Shown: one piece after another, positions 55,684 through 64,000 of the stretch
Layout: every line of letters begins with the position of its first letter
How positions within the stretch are numbered: the first letter of the stretch is position 1
From: Candidatus Eiseniibacteriota bacterium
GTDB lineage: Bacteria > Eisenbacteria > RBG-16-71-46
Assembly (NCBI GenBank): GCA_016710095.1
Contig: JADJLL010000009.1
Coordinates: 1 to 64,000, forward strand
DNA: 64,000 nucleotides
Direction of reading: 5' to 3'
The notes under the pieces: generated by a model
Told to the model about the DNA's origin: nothing
The model's input: only the letters and a program-made list of their open reading frames with translations
Database searches by the model: none
Made by a program: the position numbers and the translations under genes

Positions 55684-56745
55684 GTGGCGACCATCCGGGA
55701 TGTCGCACGCGAAGCGGGAGTGTCGATCGCGACGGTGTCGCGCGTCTTCAACGACAGCTCGCTGGTCAGCGAAGCCACCGTGCGCAACGTGCGCGAGGTC
55801 GCCTCGAAGCTCAACTACTGGCCGAACGGCGTGGCGCGCTCGCTCATCACGAGCCGCACCCACGCGCTCGGCGTGCTCCTTCCCGACATGTACGGCGAGT
55901 TCTTCTCCGACGTCATCCGCGGCATCGACCTCGCGGCGCGCCAGCACGGTTTCCACCTGCTCGTGTCCAGCTCGCACGCCGACAGCGAAGCGCTCACCGA
56001 CGCGCTGCGTTCGATGAGCGGCCGCGTCGACGGCATGGTGGTCATGGCGCCCGACGTGGACGCGCCCGAAGCCGTGCGCGGCTTCGCGGTGCACTGCCCC
56101 GTCGTGCTGCTCAATCCGGGCGGCGAGGTGGAGCAGTGCGACACGATCGCGATCGCCAACGCCGAAGGCGCTTCCGAAATGGTGCGTCACCTGGTCGGGC
56201 TCGGGCACCAGCGCATCGCGTTCGTGCGCGGGCCGCAGAAGAACCTCGACTCCGAGCAGCGCCTGCAGGGCTACCGCGCCGCGCTGCGCGAGGCCGGGCT
56301 GGCGCCTTCTCCCGATCTCGAGCTGCAGGGCGACTTCACCGAGCCCTCCGGTTACGAAGCCGCGATCGAACTCGCGCGGCGCAAGGACCGCCCGACGGCG
56401 GTGTTCGTCGCGAACGACCACATGGCCGTCGGCGTGCTGAGCGGGCTGCTCGACTCGGGCCTCTCGGTGCCGAACGACATGGCCGTCACCGGTTTCGACG
56501 ACATCGCCATGGCGCGCTACACGTCGCCGCCGCTCACGACCGTCCGCGTGAACACGTCGCTGCTCGGCGAGCGCGCGGTCGAACTGCTGCTGCGCGCGCG
56601 GCGCTCCGCCAATCCCGACGTGAAGCAGCACGAACTGCTGCCCACCTCGCTCGCCGTCCGCTCGTCCTGCGGTTCGCGTCCACGACGCGGCGAGGACGCG
56701 CTGCGCTGGCGCAAGAATCGCACGATCCCGGCCTCGATCGACTGA
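55684..56745 (+). CDS. LacI-family transcriptional regulator
   Basis: 353 residues. Helix-turn-helix ATIRDVAREAGVSIATVSRV then FNDSSLVSEATVRNV, hinge NYWPNGVARSL, and a periplasmic-binding-type effector domain (GVLLPDMYGEFFSDVIRGID to FVANDHMAVGVLSGLLDSGL, VTGFDDIAMARYTSPPLTTV). GTG 55684 follows AAGGGGAG; upstream in-frame sequence lacks homology. Most likely represses itself and the downstream glucanase and ABC genes through the operator at 55575-55588. The effector is probably an oligosaccharide derived from the substrate. Confidence 0.94.
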   Translation: MATIRDVAREAGVSIATVSRVFNDSSLVSEATVRNVREVASKLNYWPNGVARSLITSRTHALGVLLPDMYGEFFSDVIRGIDLAARQHGFHLLVSSSHADSEALTDALRSMSGRVDGMVVMAPDVDAPEAVRGFAVHCPVVLLNPGGEVEQCDTIAIANAEGASEMVRHLVGLGHQRIAFVRGPQKNLDSEQRLQGYRAALREAGLAPSPDLELQGDFTEPSGYEAAIELARRKDRPTAVFVANDHMAVGVLSGLLDSGLSVPNDMAVTGFDDIAMARYTSPPLTTVRVNTSLLGERAVELLLRARRSANPDVKQHELLPTSLAVRSSCGSRPRRGEDALRWRKNRTIPASID

Positions 56746-56767
56746 CGGCCGTACCCGGAGCCCCCAC

Positions 56768-58267
56768 GTGATCCCGAGCCCGCGTCACGCCGCACGACTC
56801 ACCTTCGTCACCGTGGCCGTGGTCGCGTGCCTCGCGCTCGGCGGCTGCGCCAGCCGTGGCGCGATCGCACGCGCGCCGGAGGCGCCGGCCGCGCCGTCCT
56901 CCACTTCCGCGCCGCTCGCGTACTCGGCCGCCACGCCCGCGCAGCGCGCGTTCGTCGACACGCTCGAACGCGTCACGTTCCAGTGGTTCTGGGACACCGC
57001 CGATCCCACGACGGGCCTCACGCCCGACCGCTGGCCGACGAAATCGTTCGCGAGCGTCGCCGCGATGGGCTTCGGTCTCGCGGCGTACCCGGTCGGCGTC
57101 GAGCGCGGCTGGGTCTCGCGTGAAGCGGGAGCGAAGCGCACGTACGAGACGCTGCGCTTCCTGTACGAGGCGCCGATGGACTCGGCGTCCACGCGCAGCA
57201 TCGGCTATCGCGGCTTCTACTATCACTTCCTCCATCCGCACGACGGCACGCGCTTCGAGAAGCTCGAACTGTCGTTCATCGACACCGGCCTGCTCGTCGC
57301 GGGCGCGCTCTTCTGCGGCGAGTACTTCGACCGGGACACGCCCGAGGAGCGCGGCATCCGCGCGTACGCCGACTCGATCTACCTGCGCGTGGACTGGGCG
57401 TGGATGCAGCCGCGCGCGCCGCTCATGTCGCTCGGCTGGACGCCCGAGCACGGTCACCTGCCGTACGACACGGGGCACTACAACGAAACGACGCTCATGC
57501 TGCTGCTCGCGATCGCGTCCCCGACGCATCCCGCGCATCCGGACACGTGGCGGAAGTACACCGAGGGCTACCGGTGGGGCACGTTCCACGGTCAGGATCA
57601 CCTCGGCTTCGCGCCGCTCTTCGGGCACCAGTCGTCGCACATCTTCGTGGACTATCGCGGCATCCGCGACGCGTACATGAAGGCCAAGGGCATCGACTAC
57701 TTCGAGAACTCGCGCCGCGCGACGTACGCGCAGCGCCAGTACGCGATCGACAATCCCGGCGGCTGGGACGCGTACGGCCCGCTCGAATGGGGACTCTCGG
57801 CCTGCGACGGCGGCATCGACGGCGACTTCGTGATCGACGGCAAGAAGCGCCACTTCCAGACGTACTGGGCGCGCGGCGCCTCGCACACCGAGGTGCTCGA
57901 CGACGGCACGCTCACGCCGAACGCGGCCGCGGGCTCGATCGCGTTCGCGCCGGAGATCGTGGTGCCCACGCTCATGGCGATGAAGGATCGCCACGGCGAC
58001 CGGCTGTGGGGCGCGTACGGTTTCCTCGACGCGTACAACCCGACGCTGCGCCTTCCCGGGCGCGAGGCGCAGGGCATCGATCCGAAGCACGGCTGGTACG
58101 ACCACGACTACCTCGGCATCGACCAGGGGCTGATCGTGCTGATGGCGGAGAACTGGCGCACGGGACTCGTGTGGGAGCGCATGCGGCACAACGACCATCT
58201 CGTACGCGGGCTGAAGCAGGCGGGATTCGGCGGCGGCTGGCTCGACTCCGCGGGCGTGACGCGGTGA
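56768..58267 (+). CDS. Glucoamylase-like lipoprotein, GH144 endo-beta-1,2-glucanase type
   Basis: 499 residues. Signal peptide with lipobox (VACLALGGCASRG, Cys near 24), then the PF10091/GH144-type (alpha/alpha)6 domain: RVTFQWFWDTADPTTGLTPD, SFASVAAMGFGLAAYPVGVE, SIGYRGFYYHFLHPHDGTRF, ELSFIDTGLLVAGALF, ALIMSLGW-like LMSLGWTPEHG, FAPLFGHQSSHIFVDYRGIR and DYLGIDQGLIVLMAENWRTG. GH144 enzymes cut beta-1,2-glucans; other activities in PF10091 are possible. It lies 22 bases after the regulator and its stop overlaps the solute-binding gene as GTGA, so it is part of the same operon. It probably acts in the periplasm or at the outer membrane. Confidence 0.85.
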   Translation: MIPSPRHAARLTFVTVAVVACLALGGCASRGAIARAPEAPAAPSSTSAPLAYSAATPAQRAFVDTLERVTFQWFWDTADPTTGLTPDRWPTKSFASVAAMGFGLAAYPVGVERGWVSREAGAKRTYETLRFLYEAPMDSASTRSIGYRGFYYHFLHPHDGTRFEKLELSFIDTGLLVAGALFCGEYFDRDTPEERGIRAYADSIYLRVDWAWMQPRAPLMSLGWTPEHGHLPYDTGHYNETTLMLLLAIASPTHPAHPDTWRKYTEGYRWGTFHGQDHLGFAPLFGHQSSHIFVDYRGIRDAYMKAKGIDYFENSRRATYAQRQYAIDNPGGWDAYGPLEWGLSACDGGIDGDFVIDGKKRHFQTYWARGASHTEVLDDGTLTPNAAAGSIAFAPEIVVPTLMAMKDRHGDRLWGAYGFLDAYNPTLRLPGREAQGIDPKHGWYDHDYLGIDQGLIVLMAENWRTGLVWERMRHNDHLVRGLKQAGFGGGWLDSAGVTR

Positions 58268-59560
58268 ACGACCGCCGGTCGGCCGTACTCGCCTGCGCCA
58301 TGCTCGGCGCGCTCGCGCTCTCGGCGCTCGCCGGTTGCGCGCCGAAGGATTCGCGCACGATCGTGCGCATGTGGGCGATGGGACGCGAGGGTGAGGTGGT
58401 GCAGCAGATGCTGCCCGCGTTCGAGCGCGAGAACCCCGGCGTGCACGTGATCGTGCAGCAGGTGCCGTGGTCGGCCGCGCACGAAAAGCTCATCACGGCG
58501 TACGTCGGCAAGTCGACGCCCGACGTGAGCCAGCTCGGCAACACGTGGATGCCCGAGTTCGCCGCGCTCGGCGCGATCGAGCCGCTCAACGCGCGCGTCG
58601 CGCCCGGCTCGGCGTTCGACAGCTCGGCGTTCTTCCCGGGCATCTGGGACACGAACGTGCTCGACGGCGAGCCCTACGGCGTGCCGTGGTACGTGGACAC
58701 GCGCGTGCTCTTCTACCGCAAGGACATCCTGCGCAGGCGCGGCACGACCATCGTGCCGGGCGACCGGGCCGGCGACGCAGGCCTGCGCGACGGTCAAGCG
58801 CGTGGTGGGCAAGGACAAGTTCGCGATCTTCCTGCCGACCAACGAATGGAACCCTCCGGTCATCGCGGGGCTGCAGGCCGGCTCGCCGCTGCTCTCCGAC
58901 GACGGCACGCGCGCGGCGTTCCGCGACTCGGCGTTCCGCCGCGGCTTCGACTGGTACATGAACCTGTACTTCGAAGGACTCGCGCCCTCGATCTCCGGAA
59001 ACGAAGTCGCGAACCTCTACCAGGAGTTCGCGCGCGGCTACTTCAGCATGTACATCAGCGGGCCGTGGCAGCTCGGCGAGTTCCGCAACCGCCTGCCCGC
59101 GGAACTGCAGGACGACTGGGGGACGGCGCCGCTGCCGGGCCCGACCGGTCCCGCGTCGGGCGTCTCGCTCGCCGGCGGTTCGAGCCTCGTGCTCTACCGC
59201 GCGTCGAAGCACAAGGCGGAGGCCTGGAAGCTGATCGAGTTCCTCGCGCGGCCCGACGTGCAGCTCGAGTTCTGGCGGCTCTCGGGCGACCTGCCCGGGC
59301 GCGTCGAGGCGTGGCGCGACCCCGCGCTGCAGGCCGATCCCAACATGCGCGCATTCGGCGAACAGCTCACGCGCGTGGTCGCGACGCCGAAGGTGCCGGA
59401 GTGGGAGCAGATCGCGATCCGCGTGCAGGAGCAGGTGGAGCGCGCGGTGCGCCGCGCCGCGCCGCCGGACTCCGTGCTTTCGGATCTCTCCACGCAGGTG
59501 GACCGCATGCTCGAGAAACGCCGCTGGCTGCACGCGCGGCGCCAGGGAGGGACGCGATGA
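58264..59560 (+). CDS. ABC sugar-transport solute-binding lipoprotein, one frame slip
   Basis: Family 1 extracellular binding protein. GTG 58264; signal peptide with lipobox LSALAGC. Then VRMWAMGREGEVVQQMLPAF, ENPGVHVIVQQVPWSAAHEK, GKSTPDVSQLGNTWMPEFAA, GIWDTNVLDGEPYGVPWYVD. The frame slips at about 58740-58800 and continues VVGKDKFAIFLPTNEWNPPV, YFSMYISGPWQLGEFRNRL and ASGVSLAGGSSLVLYRASKH. All parts are in order. The stop overlaps the first permease as ATGA. Confidence 0.88.
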
Positions 59561-60456
59561 GCAACGCCACGTCCGAACGCCGGCAGGCGAGCGCCGCGTG
59601 GGGCTTCCTCGCGCCCGCGCTCGTGCTCATCGGCGTGTTCTTCTTCGTGCCCGTGCTCGCCGGGTTCGTGATGAGCTTCACGGACTTCGACATCTACGCG
59701 ATCGGCTCGCCCGACACGATCCGCTTCATGGGCTTCGAGAACTACCGGCAGGTCGTCACCGATCCCGAGTTCTGGCGCGCGCTGCGCAACACGCTCTACT
59801 TCGTGGTCGTCGGAGGCCCGCTGTCGGTGATCGCGTCGCTGTCGGCCGCGCTGCTCGTGAACGCGAAGGTCGCGCGCTTCAAGGGGCTCTTCCGCACGAT
59901 CTACTTCCTGCCCGTCGTCACGACGATGGTCGCGGTGGCGATCGTGTTCCGCTACCTGCTGCACCCGAAGTACGGCCTCGTGAACCGGTGCGCTCGGGTG
60001 CTGCACATCGGCCCGATCGACTGGCTCGGCAACCCGCACTGGTCGATGCCGGCCATCGTGCTGCTCGCCGTGTGGAAGAACTTCGGCTACAACATGCTCA
60101 TCTTCATCGCCGGCCTGCAGTCGATCCCGGACGATCTCTACGAGGCCGCGCAGCTCGACGGCGCCGGCGCGCGCGCGCAGTTCGTGCACGTCACGCTGCC
60201 GTCGCTGGGGCCGACGTTCCTGTTCGTCGGCATCATGACCATGATCGGGCAGTTCCAGATCTTCGCCGAGCCGTACGTCATGACGCAGGGCGGACCGCTG
60301 CGCTCCACGGTGAGCGTGGTGATGCTCATGTACGAGCAGGGCTTCCGCTGGTGGCGGATGGGCTACGCCACCGCGATCGCGTTCGTGCTGTTCGTCATCA
60401 TGCTGATCGCGACGCTCATCCAGATGCGTCTGCAGGGGGAGGGCCGCAAGTCATGA
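59557..60456 (+). CDS. ABC sugar permease, MalF/UgpA type
   Basis: 299 residues with six predicted transmembrane helices (first at about 15-37). The EAA coupling loop is EAAQLDGAGARAQFVHVTLP. Other family blocks: RNTLYFVVVGGPLSVIASLS, FRTIYFLPVVTTMVAVAIVF, WKNFGYNMLIFIAGLQSIP. Partner of the next gene; no gene for the ATPase subunit follows. Confidence 0.94.
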   Translation: MSNATSERRQASAAWGFLAPALVLIGVFFFVPVLAGFVMSFTDFDIYAIGSPDTIRFMGFENYRQVVTDPEFWRALRNTLYFVVVGGPLSVIASLSAALLVNAKVARFKGLFRTIYFLPVVTTMVAVAIVFRYLLHPKYGLVNRCARVLHIGPIDWLGNPHWSMPAIVLLAVWKNFGYNMLIFIAGLQSIPDDLYEAAQLDGAGARAQFVHVTLPSLGPTFLFVGIMTMIGQFQIFAEPYVMTQGGPLRSTVSVVMLMYEQGFRWWRMGYATAIAFVLFVIMLIATLIQMRLQGEGRKS

Positions 60457-61274
60457 AGCGCGCACTGCCCTCGATCCTGATCCACACGCTGCTCGTGCTC
60501 GGCGCGATCGTCACGCTGACGCCGCTGCTCTGGATGGTGTCCGCGTCGTTCATGCCGACCGGGCAGGCGAGTTCGTTCCCGCCGCCGCTGCTGCCGACGC
60601 ACCCGACGCTCGAGCACTACGTGGACCTGTTCACGCGGCTCAACCTCGCGCGCGACTTCGGGAACTCGCTGCTCGTCACGATCAGCGTCACGTTGTTCTC
60701 GCTCGTCGTGAACTCGATGGCCGGGTACGCGTTCGCGAAGCTGCGCTTCGCGGGCCGCGAGGCCGGTTCCGGCGTGCTCGTCTCGGCCATGGTGATTCCC
60801 GCGCAGGTCGGCATGATGCCGCTCTTCCTGATGGTGAAGGGCATGGGGCTCGTGAACACGCCGTGGGGCGTGATGATTCCCGGGCTCGCCGGCGTGTTCG
60901 GCATCTTCATGATCCGCCAGTTCGCGCAGAGCATCCCGGACGACCTGCTCGACGCCGCGCGCATCGACGGCGCGAGCGAGTGGCGCATCTACTGGAACAT
61001 CGTGATGCCCGTGCTCAAGCCGATCCTCGTCACCATGGCGACGTTCAGCTTCCTGTCGTCGTGGAACGACTTCATGTGGCCGCTCATCGTGCTGAGCGAC
61101 GACACCAAGTACACGCTGCCCGTCGCGCTCGCCAATCTCGTGGGTGAGCACGTCCAGGACACCGAGCTCATGATGGCCGGCTCGGTGCTCACCGTGCTGC
61201 CCGTGCTCGCCGTCTTCCTCGTGATGCAGCGCTCGTACATCCAGGGCGTGCTCATGGGTTCCGTGAAGGGCTGA
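60453..61274 (+). CDS. ABC sugar permease, MalG/UgpE type
   Basis: 273 residues, six transmembrane helices. Typical N-terminus (TLLVLGAIVTLTPLLWMVSA, SFMPTG) and EAA-type loop DAARIDGASEWRIYWNIVMP, with SSWNDFMWPLIVLSDDTKYT after it. ATG 60453 overlaps the previous stop (TCATGA). The glycosidase gene begins five bases after its stop. Confidence 0.94.
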   Translation: MKRALPSILIHTLLVLGAIVTLTPLLWMVSASFMPTGQASSFPPPLLPTHPTLEHYVDLFTRLNLARDFGNSLLVTISVTLFSLVVNSMAGYAFAKLRFAGREAGSGVLVSAMVIPAQVGMMPLFLMVKGMGLVNTPWGVMIPGLAGVFGIFMIRQFAQSIPDDLLDAARIDGASEWRIYWNIVMPVLKPILVTMATFSFLSSWNDFMWPLIVLSDDTKYTLPVALANLVGEHVQDTELMMAGSVLTVLPVLAVFLVMQRSYIQGVLMGSVKG

Positions 61275-61279
61275 TTCCC

Positions 61280-64000
61280 ATGTTCCTGCTGGCGCCGTTG
61301 TTCGGCGTGGCGCTCGCCGCCACGCCGCGTCCGCGTGCCCGCACGCCCGGTCGTCGTGGACGCCTTCGAATCCACCGCGCCCTGGAAGGCGCAGCCCGCG
61401 GACGGCGTGGCGCTCGCGCTCGCGTCCGACGCCGGCGCGGACGGCCGCGCGATGCGGCTCGACTTCGACTTCCACGGCGGTGGCGGCTACGCCGTCGCGC
61501 ACCGCGCGGTGTCGCTCGACCTGCCCGCGAACTACCGCTTCACGTTCAAGCTGCGCGGCGCCTGCCGCCCGAACACGCTCGAGTTCAAGCTCATCGACGC
61601 GAGCGGCGAGAACGTCTGGTGGTGCAACCGGCGGGACTTGAGTGTTCTCGCAGGACTGGACCACCGTCACGATCAAGAAGCGCCAGGTGAGCTTCGCGTG
61701 GGGCCCGAAGGGCGGCGGCGAGCTCACGCACGTCGCCGCGATCGAGTTCGCCGTGACCGCCGGACAGGGCGGCAAGGGCTCGGTGTGGATCGACGACTTC
61801 CGGATGGAGCCGCTTCCGGCGGCGGACGCGACGCCTCGCCCGATCGTCGCCGTCCGCTTCGAGCATGCACCCGCCGCGCTCGCCGTGGACGGGGCGCCTG
61901 CGACCGCGTGGAGCCCGCGGCGAAGCGATCGCGAGCCCGCGCTGACGCTCGACTTCGGACGCCGACCGCGAGTTCGGCGGCATCGAGCTCGACTGGGCGC
62001 CGGGCCGGCACGCGCCAGGACTACGTGGTCGAACTCTCGGACGACGGCAAGGTGTGGCCGCGAGGCGCACGGTGCGTGGCGCGAACGGCTGGCGAGGACT
62101 TACCTGTTCGAGCCGGACGCCGAGGCGCGCTTCGTGCGGCTGCGTGCCGCTGCGCGTGCGGGGAGGCGAAGGCGTCGCGCTCGCCTCGATCGTGCAGCCG
62201 CTCGAGTGGTCGGCGACGCGCGACCGCTTCCTCGCCGCCGTCGCGGCACGCGCGCCGCGCGGGTCGTACCCGCGGGCGATGCTCGGCGAGATGATCTACT
62301 GGACGATCGTCGGCGTGGACGGCGATTCCAACGACGGACTCGTCGACGAGTACGGCCGGATCGAGACGGGCATGGGCCGGTTTTCGGTGGAGCCGTTCCT
62401 GCGCGATCGCGGCCGGCTCGTGACCTGGAACGACGTGGCGGTGACCCAGTCGCTGCGCGGTGGCAGCTGCCCAATGCCGAGCGGAGTGGACCGCGGACGA
62501 GCTGCGCCTGACCATGACGGCGTTCGGGATCGGTGCACGCGACACGCCGCCGTGCCGTGCGCGCGATACCGGCTGCGCAACCGCGGCCCCGAGGCGCGGC
62601 GGGACACGCTCTACCTCGCCCTGCGTCCCTACCAGGTCAATCCGCCGACGCAGTTCCTCAACACCGCCGGAGGCTATGCGCCGATCCGCGAGCTCTCGTG
62701 GAACGACCGCGGTGGTCGTGAACGGCGACCAGGGCGTGACGAGTCTCACGCCGCCCTCGGACTTCGGCGCGGTCGCCTTCGCGCAGGGCGACATCACGGA
62801 CTTCCTTCGCGCGGGGACGCTGCCGCGCCCGGCGCGCATGACGGACTCCGAAGGCCTCGCCTCGGGCGCGCTCGCCTACGTGCTCGACGTGCCCGCGGGC
62901 GGAACCGCCGAAGTCGTCGCGCTGTTCCCGCTGCACGATCCGCCGCGCGAACCGGGCTTGCCGGGCGACTCCGCGACGGGCGGCGTACGCCGGACGAAAT
63001 GCAGCGCGCCGCAAGACGCCGGTGGCGGACCGGCAGGACCGCGTCGACGATCCAGTTGCCGGACACGGACGCGGTGCACGCGCTCAAGGCCCAGCTGGCG
63101 TAGGTGCTCGTCAACCGTGACGGCCCTGCGATCCAGCACGGCACGCGCTCCTACGCCCGCTCGTGGATCCGCGACGGCTCGCTCACGTCGAGCGCGCTGC
63201 TGCGGCTCGGCGAGACCGGCGCCGTGCGCGACTTCCTGCGCTGGTTCGCGCCGAACCAGTACGCGAACGGCAAGGTGCCGTGCTGCGTGGACCATCGCGG
63301 CGCCGATCCGGTGCCCGAGCACGACAGCCACGGCGAGCTCATCTACCTGATCACCGAGTTCTACCGCTACACGGGCGACCGCGCGTTCGCCGACTCGCTC
63401 TGGCCGCACGTCGTCGCCGCGGCCTAGCCTCGACGCTGCGTTCGCAGCGGCGCACGCCGGCGTGGCGCACGGAAGGTGGCGGAGTTCTACCGGGCTGCTC
63501 CCGCCGTCGATCAGCCACGAGGGCTACTCGGCGAAGCCGATGCACTCGTACTGGGACGACTTCTGGGCGCTGCGCGGCTACAAGGATGCGGCGTTCCTCG
63601 CCGAGGCGCTTGCTCGGCAAGCCCGAGCGCGCCGCGCTCGAGCGTTCGCGCGACGAGTTCACGCACGACCTCGTCGCGTCGTTGAACGCGACGATGCGCG
63701 ACAAGGGCATCGACTACCTGCCGGGCTGCGCGGACCTCGGCGATTTCGATCCGACGAGCACGTCGATCGGGCTCACGCCCGGCGACGCGGCCGGCATCCT
63801 GCCGAAGGGCGCGCTCGAGCGCACGTACGAGAAGTACTGGGAGTTCTTCACCGCGCGCCGCGACGGACGCGAGCCGTGGGACGTGTACACGCCCTACGAG
63901 TGGCGCAACGTCGGCGCGATGGTGCGGCTCGGCTGGCGCGACCGTGCGCAGGAATCCCTGCAGTGGTTCCTCGGCAACCGCCGCCCGCTGGGCTTCCAGC
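61280..64000 (+). pseudogene. Large multidomain glycosidase with carbohydrate-binding modules, many frame slips, runs off the end
   Basis: Signal peptide (MFLLAPLFGVALAA), then a jelly-roll-type module (VVVDAFESTAPWKAQPADGV, FTFKLRGACRPNTLEFKLID), a discoidin-like module (about 61840-62210: PAALAVDGAPATAWSPRRSD, FVRLR), a middle beta-rich region (MIYWTIVGVDGDSNDGLVDE, YGRIETGMGRFSVEPFL) and an (alpha/alpha)6-type catalytic region (RSYARSWIRDGSLTSSALLR, FLRWFAPNQYANGKVPCCVD, HDSHGELIYLITEFYRYTGD, DYLPGCADLGDFDPTSTSIG). Frames change near 61340, 61640, 61990-62090, 62470, 62730, 63000-63105, 63425, 63490 and 63610. The catalytic part resembles six-hairpin glycosidases. It is the last visible gene of the LacI-controlled operon; substrate unknown, possibly the products of the GH144-type enzyme. 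Confidence 0.72.

Overview
The window is very GC-rich (about 70 percent by eye) bacterial DNA, almost fully coding. L- and P-ring genes (flgH, flgI), an outer-membrane porin and lipoprotein signal peptides mark a motile Gram-negative cell. A broken secreted protein ends in the FlgD-like/T9SS-type Ig tail that is common in FCB-group candidate phyla such as Eisenbacteria. That placement is an inference; no rRNA or other phylogenetic marker is present.

Layout. 1-14957 (+) is a late-assembly flagellar block: fliK-flgD-flgE, then fliL-M-N-(OP fusion)-Q-R-flhB-A-F-G-fliA and a small SwrB-like membrane protein. 15178-21091 (+) is the rod, ring and hook-junction operon flgF-G-A-H-I-J-N-K. 21156-24776 (-) is motA-motB plus a degenerate receiver/HD protein and a minimal kinase-like protein. 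24913-30662 (-) holds a large hybrid histidine kinase, an EAL-HDOD protein and a small coiled-coil protein. 30907-42559 (+) is the chemotaxis operon set: cheR-cheD-cheB, cheY-cheZ-like-REC/CheX-STAS-cheA-cheW and two MCPs. 42623-55468 is mixed metabolism and housekeeping: porin, histidine phosphatase, DEAD-box helicase, zinc-ribbon protein, PuuD-like urate oxidase, dGTPase, a broken secreted protein, GTP-PEPCK, a hemolysin III remnant, GIY-YIG proteins and an M24 peptidase. 55553-64000 (+) is a LacI-controlled carbohydrate locus: operator, lacI-type gene, GH144-type glucanase, ABC solute-binding protein, two permeases and a large glycosidase that runs off the window.

Regulation can be read from the DNA. 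Two near-consensus sigma-54 promoters precede fliL and flgF. Three sites of the form T(C/G)AAG-N14-(N)2CGATAC, with identical spacing, precede motA, the EAL-HDOD gene and cheY and fit sigma-28, whose gene fliA lies in the same cluster. This suggests a sigma-54 to sigma-28 hierarchy: the structural apparatus is made first, then motor stators, chemotaxis and a c-di-GMP-type regulator. A perfect LacI-family palindrome sits on the -10 of the sugar locus promoter.

Caution. More than a dozen otherwise well conserved genes are broken by small indels (fliR, flgA, flgH, flgG, flgK, cheD, the CheX gene, the STAS gene, dgt, the M24 peptidase, the solute-binding protein, the last glycosidase), and two places seem to have lost longer pieces (fliR/flhB junction, flgH). 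Many breaks lie in or next to GCGC runs and are repaired by restoring GC dinucleotides, so sequencing or assembly error is more likely than gene decay. Apparent gene fusions (CheR-CheD, STAS-CheA) must be judged with this in mind; the FliO-FliP fusion is more robust.
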